Shown here: positions 24,137 to 33,088 of the stretch, in pieces
Layout of the letters: each line of letters opens with the position of its first letter
Position numbering within the stretch: the first letter of the stretch is position 1
Source of the DNA: JBHGBM01 sp041946965
Lineage (GTDB): Bacteria > Acidobacteriota > Terriglobia > Bryobacterales > Bryobacteraceae
Direction: 5' to 3'
Assembly: GCA_041946965.1 (NCBI GenBank)
Contig: JBHGBM010000024.1
Location: forward strand, 5,237 to 69,236
Length of the DNA stretch: 64,000 bases
Program-made: the position numbers and the translations under genes
The notes under the pieces: generated by a model
Databases searched by the model: none
The model's input: the letters and a program-made list of their open reading frames with translations, nothing else
Told to the model about the DNA's origin: nothing

Positions 24137-24766
24137 TCAAAAAGTCCATGCCGCAGTTCGGCCACCGATTGCCTGATTTGAGGCGCCCCGCATGGCCGCA
24201 AGCACCGCGGGAACGTAGTTGCGAGTCTCCAGCGGGAGATAGCTGCGGATAGCCGCGAACTCGCGCGCGCCGGCCCGCTCGATGGCGCGCAACACCGTGT
24301 TTTCACCCGCGTTATAGGCGGCGAGCGCCAGCGGCCACGCGCGGAACAGGCCGTAGAGGTCGCGCAAGTAGCGCGCCGCGGCCTGCGTGGAACGGACGGC
24401 GTCGAGGCGCTCATCGCGGGCGCCGGAGACCCTGAGCCCGTACCGCTCGGCGGTTTCCGGCATCAGTTGCCACATGCCGCGCGCGCCCTTGGGCGAGAGC
24501 GCGTCCGGGCGGAAGCCGCTTTCCACCTTGGCCACCGCCACCAGTTCCGGCGGCACACCTTCGCTGCGCAGGATGCCGGCGAGCCCGGTCGGCTCCCGCG
24601 CCGGTTCCAGCGCCGCGCGTGCGGCGGGGGCGTGCGGCGGCGCGGGGGCGGCAGCCCGCATCAGGGTCTCGTCCAGCCGGCGGGAGATCCGGGCCTCGAT
24701 GGCGGCGAACGGGTTTTCGGCGCGCGCGGCCACTGCCGCCAGCGCGAAGATCAGAATTACGCGCAC
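24137..24766 (-). CDS. Lytic transglycosylase, SLT family
   Basis: 209 residues from GTG 24766, chosen because GGAGG lies 6 nt upstream (GTG 24778 would overlap it). A signal peptide precedes a Pro/Ala-rich linker. The SLT domain has the catalytic Glu in AKVESGFRPDALS, then KGARGMWQLMPETAERYGL, AARYLRDLYGLF and LALAAYNAGE, the classical MltE/Slt70-like motifs. It cleaves peptidoglycan to 1,6-anhydromuropeptides in the periplasm. It is divergent from the CHASE2 kinase. Confidence 0.92.
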   Translation of the reverse strand: MRVILIFALAAVAARAENPFAAIEARISRRLDETLMRAAAPAPPHAPAARAALEPAREPTGLAGILRSEGVPPELVAVAKVESGFRPDALSPKGARGMWQLMPETAERYGLRVSGARDERLDAVRSTQAAARYLRDLYGLFRAWPLALAAYNAGENTVLRAIERAGAREFAAIRSYLPLETRNYVPAVLAAMRGASNQAIGGRTAAWTF

Positions 24767-24824
24767 GGAAACCTCCACAGTGCACGTCGCGTGCCAAGAT
24801 GTAGAGCGGATATATTGGAGTGAA

Positions 24825-26609
24825 GTGAAGCGACCGGGGATGATCAGGTTGGGCTATGGGGTGGCGCTCGCCGCGCTCGTCCCGTTGCTGGCGTGGAACG
24901 GTTTTACCCAGCAGATGAACGCGGCGTGCTACGACCTCATGGTGCGACTGCGCGGCCCGGCGGTGGACAGCCGCGTGGCGCTGCTGGCCATTGACGACCA
25001 GACCGCTGCCCGATATGGGCCATTGCCGCTCGACCGCGGCCTGCTGGCCCAGGCGCTGGAAGCGGTGGCCGTGGCCAGGCCGCGCACGCTGGCGGTGGAC
25101 CTGCTGCTGGCGGGGGAACGCCCGGAAGACGGCCGGCTGGCGCGGGCGCTGGCACGGTTCCCGCGGGTGGTTCTCGGCGCCGCGATTGAAGCCGGCGAGG
25201 GGGCGGAGTGGATCCTTCCTGCGCCTCGGTTGCGCGACGCTGGCGCCCTTGGACATGTGCACGCGGCGCCGGATCCGGATGGCGTGGTGCGCTCCGTGCT
25301 GCTGGCCAAAGCGGCTGCCGGAAGGCGTTTGTGGGCGCTCGCTTTTGAGACTGTGTACGGCGCGGAACGGCCCGTCGAGGCCCGCGCATTTCTCACCGCC
25401 GGCGGCGCGCGCATTCCCGCCGAGGCCGACGAACGGCGCATGTGGATCAATTTTGCGGGCCCGGAAGGCGCTTTCGAGCGTATCTCGCTGGGCTCCGTGC
25501 TGGACGGCAGCGCCGACATCTCGCGGTTTCGCGGCAAGACCGTGATCGTCGGCGTGACGGCGCAGGGCGGCGGCGACCGTATGTTTACTCCGGTCTCCTC
25601 GGGGCTCGGCATGAGCGGCGTCGAGGTCCACGCCAATATTGTCCGGACCCTTGCGGACCAGGCCTTCCTGGCGCCGGTCGCGCCTGCCGTCGAAATGGCC
25701 GCTTACGTGTTCCTTTGCGTGGCGTTTCTGTGGGCCGCGGTGCGGCTGCGGGGCGCGGCGCTCCTGCTGGCCCTGGCGGCCGGGTGCGCGGTCCTGGTGG
25801 TCTTCTGCGGTCTGGCGCTGCGCATGGGATCGATCTGGCCGCTGGCGTCCATGCTGGCGGTGTTCGCGGCGGCCTCCGCCATCGGCGGAGCGGGAGAGTA
25901 CGCGCTGGCCGTGGCGGCGTGGCGCGAATCGGAAGCGCGCCGCCGCGAGTCCGCTTTCCGCGTGCAGGCCATCGCTCATGAAATCGGCACGCCGCTCACG
26001 GCCATCCAGGGATCGAGCGAGCTGATCGCCGGAGAGACGGTGCCCGCGGGCGAACGCGCCGAGATCGCCGGTCTGATCCACAAGGAATCCAAGCGGCTGG
26101 CGGAAATCGTGCGCGCCTTTCTCAGCGTGGAGCGCATCTCCGCGGGGACGCTCGCGCTGGAGAAGCAGCCGGTGGCCCTCGATGCGCTGTGCGCCGAGGT
26201 GCTGGAGCGCGCGCGGCTGTACGCCTCGCGCAAGCAGATCCAGATCGAGGCCAGGACCCCCGCGGTGACCGTGCAGGCCGATCCCGGGTTGCTTTCGCTC
26301 GCGGTCTACAACCTGCTGACCAACGCGGTGAAGTACAGCCCGAAGCGCTCGACGGTGCACGTCGCCATTGAGGACGGCCCGCGCGTGCGCATCAGCGTCG
26401 CCGACGAGGGTTGCGGGATTGCCGCCGGCGAACAGCGCCGCATCTTCGAGCGGTTCTATCGCGCGCCGGGCGCCGCCGAGGAAGGCGCGGGCATAGGGCT
26501 CGCGCTGGTGAAGGAGATTGTGGCGCAACACGGCGGCGAAGTGCAGGTGAAGAGCCGTCCGGGGGCGGGCTCGCGGTTCGCCATCGTGCTGCCGAAGGGA
26601 AACGGATGA
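24825..26609 (+). CDS. CHASE2-domain sensor histidine kinase
   Basis: 594 residues from GTG 24825, preceded by GGAG at 4 nt. An N-terminal transmembrane helix is followed by an extracytoplasmic CHASE2 domain (about 30-275: MVRLRGPAVDSRVALLAIDD, VDLLLAGERPEDGRLA, FRGKTVIVGVTAQGGGDRM). Three transmembrane helices follow, then the H-box AIAHEIGTPLTAIQGSSELI, N-box YNLLTNAVKYSPK, G1 VADEGCGIA and G2 GAGIGLALVKEIVAQHGG. The stop overlaps the NtrC-type regulator (ATGA), making a cognate pair. The ligand of CHASE2 domains is generally unknown. Confidence 0.94.
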   Translation: MKRPGMIRLGYGVALAALVPLLAWNGFTQQMNAACYDLMVRLRGPAVDSRVALLAIDDQTAARYGPLPLDRGLLAQALEAVAVARPRTLAVDLLLAGERPEDGRLARALARFPRVVLGAAIEAGEGAEWILPAPRLRDAGALGHVHAAPDPDGVVRSVLLAKAAAGRRLWALAFETVYGAERPVEARAFLTAGGARIPAEADERRMWINFAGPEGAFERISLGSVLDGSADISRFRGKTVIVGVTAQGGGDRMFTPVSSGLGMSGVEVHANIVRTLADQAFLAPVAPAVEMAAYVFLCVAFLWAAVRLRGAALLLALAAGCAVLVVFCGLALRMGSIWPLASMLAVFAAASAIGGAGEYALAVAAWRESEARRRESAFRVQAIAHEIGTPLTAIQGSSELIAGETVPAGERAEIAGLIHKESKRLAEIVRAFLSVERISAGTLALEKQPVALDALCAEVLERARLYASRKQIQIEARTPAVTVQADPGLLSLAVYNLLTNAVKYSPKRSTVHVAIEDGPRVRISVADEGCGIAAGEQRRIFERFYRAPGAAEEGAGIGLALVKEIVAQHGGEVQVKSRPGAGSRFAIVLPKGNG

Positions 26610-27904
26610 GCAAGCCGCGCATCCTGGTGATCGACGACGACGAGTCCATCACCTCCACGGTTGCGCGCATGCTGCGCGCCAAGGGTTACGAGGTTGCGGT
26701 CGCCAACGACGGCGAAGACGCGCTGGAGGCGATCCGCGCCGGCGGCTATCCCGTGATTGTGAGCGACATCTACATCGACCGGGTCACGGGCCTCGACGTG
26801 CTGCGGGAGGCGCGCGCCGCCAACCCGCGTGCGGCTGTCATCCTGATGACCGCGCGCGCCTCGGTTTCCACTGCCGTGGAGGCCGAAACGGGCGGGGCGT
26901 TCGAGTACCTGGCGAAGCCGTTCGAAATGAGCGCGCTGCTCGGGGCGGTGGAGCGCGCCTGCGCCGCGCCCGTGGATCCCGGGCCCGCGGCCGAAGACCT
27001 GGGCGCGTTTGGCGAGATGGTGGGCTTTTCGCCCGCCATGGTCGAGGTGTATAAGCGCATCGCGCGCTTCGCCCGCTCCGATGACACGGTGCTGATCACC
27101 GGCGAGACCGGCGCGGGAAAGGAACTGGTGGCGCGCGCCATTCACGACCACAGCGCCCGCGCCCGCGCTCCGTTTGTTGCCGTGGACTCGGGTGCGGTGC
27201 CGGGGACGCTTTGGGAATCGGAGCTGTTCGGCTCTGTGCGCGGCGCTTTCACCGGGGCGGACCGCGACCGCACGGGTGTGGTGGAAGCCGCGCGCGGCGG
27301 CACGGTGTTTTTGGACGAAATCGGCGAGATTCCCCTGGAATTTCAGCCTAAGCTGCTGCGCTTTCTTCAGGAACGCGAATACCGGCCGGTGGGCTCCGGG
27401 GCGCCGCGCCGGGCCGACGTGCGCGTCATCGCCGCCACCAATCGCCAGCTCGAAACGATGCTGCGCGAAGGCCGCTTTCGCGAGGATCTGTACTACCGCA
27501 TCAACGTACTGCGCATCGACGTGCCGCCGCTGCGCGAACGCCGCGCGGACATCCCGCACTTGGTACGCCGTTTTCTGGGCGAAGCGCCGCTTGCGCTCGG
27601 CCCGGACGCCATGGGCGCCCTGGAGCGGCACGAATGGCCCGGCAACGTGCGCGAATTGCAGAACGTAGTACGGCGGCTGGTCGCGCTGAGCCGGCCCGGG
27701 GCCGTTGACGCCGAAGCCGTGCGCGCCGCTCTCAGTCAATCCGAGGTGGAGGAGGAGGACAGCCGCGAGCTCGGCGAAGTGGAACGCCGCCAGATCCTGC
27801 GGGTGCTGGAGGAGACCGGCGGCAACAAGACGCGCGCAGCGGAGATTTTGGGCATTCAGCGGCGCACGCTTTATAAGAAGCTCGCCCGGATGGAGCGTCA
27901 GTAG
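26606..27904 (+). CDS. NtrC-family sigma-54 response regulator
   Basis: 432 residues. The receiver has DDDES and phospho-acceptor Asp54 in VIVSDIYIDRVTG. The AAA+ domain carries Walker A GETGAGKE, the sigma-54 contact loop GAFTGA, Walker B GGTVFLDEIGE and the Arg-finger region REDLYYRINVL. A Fis-type helix-turn-helix closes the protein (NKTRAAEILGIQRRTLYKKL). It activates sigma-54 promoters when phosphorylated by the CHASE2 kinase. No clear GG-N10-GC sigma-54 promoter was located nearby. The stop overlaps that of the convergent DUF2891 gene by 7 nt. Confidence 0.95.
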   Translation: MSKPRILVIDDDESITSTVARMLRAKGYEVAVANDGEDALEAIRAGGYPVIVSDIYIDRVTGLDVLREARAANPRAAVILMTARASVSTAVEAETGGAFEYLAKPFEMSALLGAVERACAAPVDPGPAAEDLGAFGEMVGFSPAMVEVYKRIARFARSDDTVLITGETGAGKELVARAIHDHSARARAPFVAVDSGAVPGTLWESELFGSVRGAFTGADRDRTGVVEAARGGTVFLDEIGEIPLEFQPKLLRFLQEREYRPVGSGAPRRADVRVIAATNRQLETMLREGRFREDLYYRINVLRIDVPPLRERRADIPHLVRRFLGEAPLALGPDAMGALERHEWPGNVRELQNVVRRLVALSRPGAVDAEAVRAALSQSEVEEEDSRELGEVERRQILRVLEETGGNKTRAAEILGIQRRTLYKKLARMERQ

Positions 27905-28917
27905 CTGCAATACGCCGCGAACGTGCCCAGCCAGTGCCCGCCTTCGTAATGCTCGTCCGTGATCGCGGCGAGCCCCGCTTTCCGATGCGTCGCGGCCGAT
28001 GCTTCGTACGTCTTGCGCCGCGCGTCACCCGCGGGCAGCGCTTTCGCAATCGCGCTCAACATCCACGCCCGGCTCAGGTTCAATCCCGCCAGGTGGACCA
28101 GTTTCGGATCGCCCGGGTCCGTAACCACCGCGGGCCCGAGTCCCGCGATGGATGGCAGGAATTTCGAGAGCCACGCGGCGAACCGGGCCGGCGGCAGCAC
28201 GCGCCGCATTACGTCCGCTTCCGCCAAACACGGCGATAAAAAATCCTCGCCCGAAGGTTCGTAATGGAGAGGACACGCGGTGTCGGCGGCGTAAAACTCC
28301 AGGCTGCGCGATTCGAGCAGCGACCGGAAGGCCGCATCGCCCGCCACGCGCGCCCAATCGAGCATCAGGCCGAGCGCGAAGGCCGTCTGGCTGTGCTCGC
28401 CCGAGCGCACCGGCCGCGAAAGTTTCGGCAGCCACGCGGAAAGGCGCTCCACCGCGGCGCGTTCCAGCGGCGTGAGCGCCGCCGCCCAGCGCTTCGCCTC
28501 CGTGTCATTCCACTGGCGAAGCTCCGCGGCGAGTTGCAGCAGCCACGCCAGGCCGTAGGGCCGCTCGAAACTCGCCCGTCCCGGCGCGTTCAGATACGCG
28601 GCCTCGGCCGCGATGTTGGCCGGAGTCAGGCTGCGCGCCAGCTCCGCGCGGGCGCGGGGCGCGAATTCCGCCCGCGGGAAGCTGCGGGCCAACCGCGCCA
28701 GCAGCCAGTGGCCGTGCACCGAGGAGTGCCAGTCGTAGCAGCCGTAGAAGGCGGGCGTCAATGCCCGCGGCGGCTTTACGTCGGCGTCGGATTCAAGGCT
28801 GTGGGCAAGCTTGTTGGGGTACTCCTTGTGTACGCAATCGAGCGCCATCTGCGCGAAGCGCGCCGCCTGCTGCTGGTCGAAATCCGCCATCATGAGCAAC
28901 GCCAGAAGCGCGATCAT
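27898..28917 (-). CDS. DUF2891 family protein
   Basis: 339 residues from ATG 28917, which overlaps the stop of the upstream DUF1080 gene (ATGA). The signature FYGCYDWHSSVHGHWLLARL is the hallmark of DUF2891, an alpha/alpha-barrel-like family of unknown activity. A short hydrophobic N-terminus (MIALLALLMMADF) may be a signal peptide. The repeated helical pairs with conserved His/Asp/Trp recall glycoside-hydrolase-like alpha toroids. Coupling to a DUF1080 gene supports a role in carbohydrate processing, as an inference only. Confidence 0.85.
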   Translation of the reverse strand: MIALLALLMMADFDQQQAARFAQMALDCVHKEYPNKLAHSLESDADVKPPRALTPAFYGCYDWHSSVHGHWLLARLARSFPRAEFAPRARAELARSLTPANIAAEAAYLNAPGRASFERPYGLAWLLQLAAELRQWNDTEAKRWAAALTPLERAAVERLSAWLPKLSRPVRSGEHSQTAFALGLMLDWARVAGDAAFRSLLESRSLEFYAADTACPLHYEPSGEDFLSPCLAEADVMRRVLPPARFAAWLSKFLPSIAGLGPAVVTDPGDPKLVHLAGLNLSRAWMLSAIAKALPAGDARRKTYEASAATHRKAGLAAITDEHYEGGHWLGTFAAYCSY

Positions 28918-30035
28918 AGCCGCTTGATCCGCACGCGCCGGAACTCTTCCCAGGCGCCCTTCTGGTGCGCCTGCAATTCGATGGAGCCCGCGTTGAGATT
29001 CTCGAGCCGGTCGTACTCCAGCACGGTTTCGCCGTTGATGCGCACCAGGCACCAGCGGTCTTTGACGATGAGCTGCATGGGCCACCACTCTTCGGCGCGG
29101 ATGCGCGGGTACGCGGCGCGCTTGAAGTAGTACAGCGAGCCGGTGGGGTAGTGCGCGCCCTCCACGTCGTGCAGTTGAATCTCGTAATGATAAGCGCTCT
29201 TCAGCCCCTTGCCCTCGCTGCGGAAGAGCACACCGCCGTTATGGTGCAGCGCGTGCCGCACATAAAGCTGAAGTTCGAAGTCCCGGTACTTTTCGCGTGT
29301 GGCGATGTGGCCGTGGCCGTCGGTGCGCAGCACGGGCCCCAGCGTCTGGAAATTCGGCTCGCCTTCGGAGACGTACCACTTGCTCATGTCGGCCGGCGAT
29401 CCGTAGAGCGTCTCCCATTTCTCCTTTCCCGGCAGCTCGCGGATGCGCAGGTTGCGGAAACGTATGGGATAGGAGAGCGACTGCAAGCCGAGGTAGCCGC
29501 TGCGCAGGCGGTGGCGCAGCTCAGGAACGGCCTCGCAGTTGACGTCCTGCACGAGCTCGCCGTTGGTCCACGCCTGGAAGCGCGGCCAGTCCATGAGAAT
29601 GCGGAAAGTGTTCCACTCGCCCTTGTTTTTCACGTTGATCTTGAGCGGCGGCACTACAGGCAGCAGCGCTCCCATGGAGCTGATGTCCGGCTTTTCCTGG
29701 TTGTTGTGGAACAGGTGGAAGTCCATGCCGGTCCAGATGCAGTTGCCGAACTCGGGCGCGTGGATGTAAATGCCGGAATCCATCCAGCCTTTGATGAAGA
29801 ACTCGCCCTGGAAATCGAAGTTCTCGTATTCGCGCGCCGAGCGCAGCCAGGCGGGGTAACCCGGGCCGGGGCGCGCCACGATGGCGCCGTCTTCAACGGC
29901 GAACGCGGTGGGCGGACCGTCCGCAACGCTCCAGCCATTCAAACTCTGGCCGTCGAAAAGCGAGGTGAAGCCTTCGCCGGTTTGCGCGGCGGCTGGCGCC
30001 GCGGCCATGGCCGCGAGAAATGCGCGTCGGTTCAT
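28914..30035 (-). CDS. Tandem DUF1080 (3-keto-disaccharide hydrolase-like) protein
   Basis: 373 residues with Tat-like leader MNRRAFLAAMAAAPAAAQ. It contains two jelly-roll DUF1080 domains: residues about 22-195 (FTSLFDGQSLNGWSV, MDSGIYIHAPEFGN, IRFRNLRIREL) and about 200-373 (WETLYGSPADMSKWYV, HNGGVLFRSEGKG, AGSIELQAHQKG, EFRRVRIKRL). The family includes 3-keto-disaccharide hydrolases and sugar-binding lectins. The second repeat lacks the canonical LFNGKDL start. ATG 30035 is only 30 bp from the divergent D-aminoacylase start. Confidence 0.88.
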   Translation of the reverse strand: MNRRAFLAAMAAAPAAAQTGEGFTSLFDGQSLNGWSVADGPPTAFAVEDGAIVARPGPGYPAWLRSAREYENFDFQGEFFIKGWMDSGIYIHAPEFGNCIWTGMDFHLFHNNQEKPDISSMGALLPVVPPLKINVKNKGEWNTFRILMDWPRFQAWTNGELVQDVNCEAVPELRHRLRSGYLGLQSLSYPIRFRNLRIRELPGKEKWETLYGSPADMSKWYVSEGEPNFQTLGPVLRTDGHGHIATREKYRDFELQLYVRHALHHNGGVLFRSEGKGLKSAYHYEIQLHDVEGAHYPTGSLYYFKRAAYPRIRAEEWWPMQLIVKDRWCLVRINGETVLEYDRLENLNAGSIELQAHQKGAWEEFRRVRIKRL

Positions 30036-30052
30036 ATTATGAGACTACCTGA

Positions 30053-30058
30053 TACGCT
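30053..30058 (+). promoter_or_regulatory. TACGCT -10-like element before D-aminoacylase
   Basis: The sequence ATACGCTGAAGT ends shortly before ATG 30066. TACGCT is 7 nt upstream of the start. The same ATACGCTGAAGT string occurs before the sialidase-like gene at 40017. Confidence 0.4.
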
Positions 30059-30065
30059 GAAGTCC

Positions 30066-31487
30066 ATGGTGATCCTGCGGAACGGAACCATCTACGACGG
30101 CACCGGCGCCCCGCCTTCGGCGGGCGACGTGCTGATCGTGGAGGGCCGCATTGCCGCGGTGGGCCGCGTCCCGGCGCCCGCCGGCGCCCGCGTGGTGGAT
30201 TGCACAGGGCTGGCGGTGGCGCCGGGATTCATCGACGGCCACACCCATTCCGACTTGCAGGTGCTCCACAACCGTCCGGAAAAGCCGCGCCAGGGAGTGA
30301 CCACCGAAGTGGTGGGCAACTGCGGCTTCTCGCCTTACCCCATGCGCGATGCCGGCGCGTTGCGCGATTTCGGCAACGGCCTGCTGTGCGGCAACAACGA
30401 TTGGGGCTGGCGCGACGCCCGCGCCTACCTGGACGAGGTGCGGCGCTCGGCGCGCGCGGTGGACGTGGTCACGCTGGTGGGCCACGGCAGCCTGCGCGTG
30501 GCTTCGAGCGGTGTGGCCGCAATGGAGCGCCTGCTGGAGGAATGCCTGGACCAGGGCGCCGCGGGACTCTCCACCGGCTTGATGTACGCGCCCATGGCGG
30601 ACGCGCCCGCCGAGGAGTTGGTGCGGCTGTGCCGCGTGGTGGCGCGCAAAGGCAAGATCTACACCAGCCACATCCGCGACTACATGAGCAGGCTGGTGGA
30701 GGCGGTGGACGAACAGCTCGACATCGCGCGCCGCAGCGGCTGCCGTTTGCAGATCTCGCACATGCAGGCGGTGGGTCCGGCCAACTGGGGGCGGCAGGCC
30801 GAAGCCATCGAACACATCGAGAAGGCCCGCGCCCAAGGCGTGGACGTGACTTTTGACTGCTATCCCTACGTGGCGGGCAGCAGCGTGCTCACGGAGAACC
30901 TGCCGCAATGGGCGCTGGAGGGCGGTTTGCCCGGGCTGCTCGCGCGCCTGGCCGGCCGTGTCGAGCGCCGGAAAGTGGCGGCGGAGACAGCGTCTCTCAC
31001 CGGCCGCTGGAGCGACGTATGGGTGGGCGGCCGCGACATGGTGACGATCGCGGCCGAGCGCGGCGCGGATCCGGCCGAGGCCGCCCTGCAACTGATCGAG
31101 GAAGACCCCGAGGTCATTTTCATCTCCTTCAATCAGAGCGAGGAGAACCTGCGCGCCACCCTCACGCACCCGCTCTCCATGGTGATCAGCGACGGCTTCT
31201 TTGTCAGGGGCCGCCCGCACCCGCGCCTCTGGGGGACTTTCCCTCTGCTGCTCGGAAAGTTCGTGCGCGAGCGCCGCTGGATGCCGCTGGAGCAGGCGGT
31301 CTACAAGATCACCGGCATGCCGGCAGAGTGCTTCGGCCTCGCCGACCGCGGCCGGCTTGCCCCGGGCTTGCGCGCGGACATAACAGTGTTCGATCCGGCG
31401 GCGGTGAACAGCCTGGCGACTTACGACAACCCGGAAGTCGCGCCCGTCGGAATCAAGTACGTGATCCGGGGCGGGGCGGCCGCGTAG
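30066..31487 (+). CDS. D-aminoacylase / N-acyl-D-amino-acid deacylase
   Basis: 473 residues, amidohydrolase fold. ILRNGTIYDGTG and APGFIDGHTHSDLQ begin the beta-sandwich and metal site. VVGNCGFSPYP carries the metal-bridging Cys typical of D-aminoacylases in place of a carboxylated Lys. SHIRDY, SHMQAVG and MVISDGFF (catalytic Asp) complete the site, and ADITVFDP closes the sandwich. It releases D-amino acids from N-acyl forms, plausibly from peptidoglycan-derived material. No signal peptide is visible. ATG 30039 would extend it by nine residues, but ATG 30066 better fits the family start. It overlaps the convergent methyltransferase tail by 35 nt. Confidence 0.93.
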   Translation: MVILRNGTIYDGTGAPPSAGDVLIVEGRIAAVGRVPAPAGARVVDCTGLAVAPGFIDGHTHSDLQVLHNRPEKPRQGVTTEVVGNCGFSPYPMRDAGALRDFGNGLLCGNNDWGWRDARAYLDEVRRSARAVDVVTLVGHGSLRVASSGVAAMERLLEECLDQGAAGLSTGLMYAPMADAPAEELVRLCRVVARKGKIYTSHIRDYMSRLVEAVDEQLDIARRSGCRLQISHMQAVGPANWGRQAEAIEHIEKARAQGVDVTFDCYPYVAGSSVLTENLPQWALEGGLPGLLARLAGRVERRKVAAETASLTGRWSDVWVGGRDMVTIAAERGADPAEAALQLIEEDPEVIFISFNQSEENLRATLTHPLSMVISDGFFVRGRPHPRLWGTFPLLLGKFVRERRWMPLEQAVYKITGMPAECFGLADRGRLAPGLRADITVFDPAAVNSLATYDNPEVAPVGIKYVIRGGAAA

Positions 31488-32247
31488 CCACGATCTCGAA
31501 GTTGCTGCCGTAACGTTTCAACACCGGCGTCCGCACCAGCGCTTCATCCAGCACGCGCGCCGCGCGATAGCCCGCAGCCCATCCGGGCAGCAGGCCGGCG
31601 AGCGGCGAGGAGACGAAATCGTACATGCCTGCGCGGCACTCGAAGCCCGCCCGGAGGAACAGCGCCGCGGTTTCCTCCGGCGCCAGCTCGCGCTCGTCCG
31701 GCGACTGATACTTGCGCATGAGGGCGGGGAAGAGCAGGTTGCCCACCGCGCCCGAAAGGCGCCGCCGGCTCGGGTCGAGGGAGTAGAAGACGCCGCCCGG
31801 AGCGAGCAGCGCGCTGATCTGCGCGGGAGCTGCGGCGAGCGTGGCATCGGGCAGATGGTGCAGAAAGAAGATGCCGAAGATGAGGTCGTAGGGGCCGGGC
31901 GGGGCGGCCTCCAGCGTCGCTTCGAGGAAGCGCGCGTTGCGCGCCCCGCGGCGCGCCGCGTCCTCGCGCGCCTGCCGCACCGCCGCGGGCGAAATGTCGA
32001 TGCCGGTGATCTCTGCGACGTGGGGGGCGAGCAGCAGTTCGGTGTCGCCGATGCCGCACCCCAGGCTGAGCACGCGGCCGGTCTTCCCCAGCCGCAGCAG
32101 CCGCGCCGTCATGTGGGCGCGCAGCGCGCGCACCGCCGGGCGCGCGAAGTGCCGCTGCGCGAATCCGCCGTACAGGCGTTGGTGATATTCGAGCTCGCGC
32201 TGAAGCGCCGGGTCCATGAATTTCCAGAATATCGCGTCGTAATTCAT
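31453..32247 (-). CDS. SAM-dependent class I methyltransferase
   Basis: 264 residues. SAM-binding motif I is VLSLGCGIGDTELLL, motif II ends in GIDISPAAVR, and IFFLHHLPD plus LLAPGGVFYSLDP give the later Rossmann strands. The C-terminal part (about 170-264) is hydrophobic enough to touch membranes or lipid-like substrates. The substrate is unknown. Its last 35 nt overlap the convergent D-aminoacylase gene. The start codon is 24 bp from the divergent esterase start. Confidence 0.85.
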   Translation of the reverse strand: MNYDAIFWKFMDPALQRELEYHQRLYGGFAQRHFARPAVRALRAHMTARLLRLGKTGRVLSLGCGIGDTELLLAPHVAEITGIDISPAAVRQAREDAARRGARNARFLEATLEAAPPGPYDLIFGIFFLHHLPDATLAAAPAQISALLAPGGVFYSLDPSRRRLSGAVGNLLFPALMRKYQSPDERELAPEETAALFLRAGFECRAGMYDFVSSPLAGLLPGWAAGYRAARVLDEALVRTPVLKRYGSNFEIVATRPPRPGSRT

Positions 32248-32271
32248 GTAGAATAGGTGCTTTCATTTCCT

Positions 32272-33078
32272 ATGAAAACAGCGTGGTTTGTCTGCCTGTT
32301 TCTGGGCGCCTGCGCCATGCGGGGTGCGGGCCCGCAGGAAATTGTGCTGCGGCCCGATCTGCCGGCGGGCGAGGAGTGGTACACGCCGCCCGCGAACAAT
32401 CAGCACGTAAAGAGCCCGGCGGAGAAGTGGGTCAGAAAAGTTCAGCGGCCCGTGATGGAGGTTTACCCGGCAGCGAAGCCGAACGGCGCGGCCGTGGTGG
32501 TGGCGCCGGGCGGCGGCTTCACCATTCTCGCCATCGAGCACGAAGGCCGCGATGTGGCCCGCTGGCTGAACGAGCGAGGCGTCATGGCGTTCGTGCTGCG
32601 GTACCGCGTGGGGCTGGAGAGCCGCGAGGCAAGCCAGAAGGCCGCCATCGAGGATGGCTTGCTGGCGATGAAAACCGTGCGCCAGCGCGCCGCCGATTGG
32701 AAGCTCGATCCCAAGCGGATCGGGATCATGGGCTTTTCAGCGGGAGGGTACCTGACCATCGGCGTCGCCACCCGGTACACGCCCGAGAGCCGTCCGGATT
32801 TCGCCATACCGATTTACGCTGTCGCCCCCGAAGGCTACCAAACGCCGGCGGATGCGCCGCCGCTGTTCATCGCCGTGGCGCACGACGACAACGAACGCAT
32901 GACCGCCACTGCGACCGGGCTGGCCGACAACTGGAAGAAGGCTAAACGTCCGGCGGAGTTGCACGTCTTCGCCGACGGCGGCCACGGGTTCGGCATGAAC
33001 AAGAAGGGCAAGGCTTCGGATATGTGGACGGACCTGCTGGCCCGGTGGATGACCCGCATGGAACTGTTCGGGAGATAA
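32272..33078 (+). CDS. Alpha/beta hydrolase, probable esterase, putative lipoprotein
   Basis: 268 residues from ATG 32272. The leader KTAWFVCLFLGACAM contains a lipobox-like LGAC, so the protein may be lipid-anchored. The oxyanion region VVVAPGGGFTILAIEHEG, nucleophile MGFSAGGYLT, Asp in AHDDNE and His in DGGHGFGMNKKG describe the BD-FAE/xylan-esterase-like hydrolase group that deacylates glycans. TAGAAT lies 17 nt upstream of the ATG. The ComM gene follows 10 nt later, perhaps by chance. Confidence 0.87.
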   Translation: MKTAWFVCLFLGACAMRGAGPQEIVLRPDLPAGEEWYTPPANNQHVKSPAEKWVRKVQRPVMEVYPAAKPNGAAVVVAPGGGFTILAIEHEGRDVARWLNERGVMAFVLRYRVGLESREASQKAAIEDGLLAMKTVRQRAADWKLDPKRIGIMGFSAGGYLTIGVATRYTPESRPDFAIPIYAVAPEGYQTPADAPPLFIAVAHDDNERMTATATGLADNWKKAKRPAELHVFADGGHGFGMNKKGKASDMWTDLLARWMTRMELFGR

Positions 33079-33088
33079 ACCAAGGATC

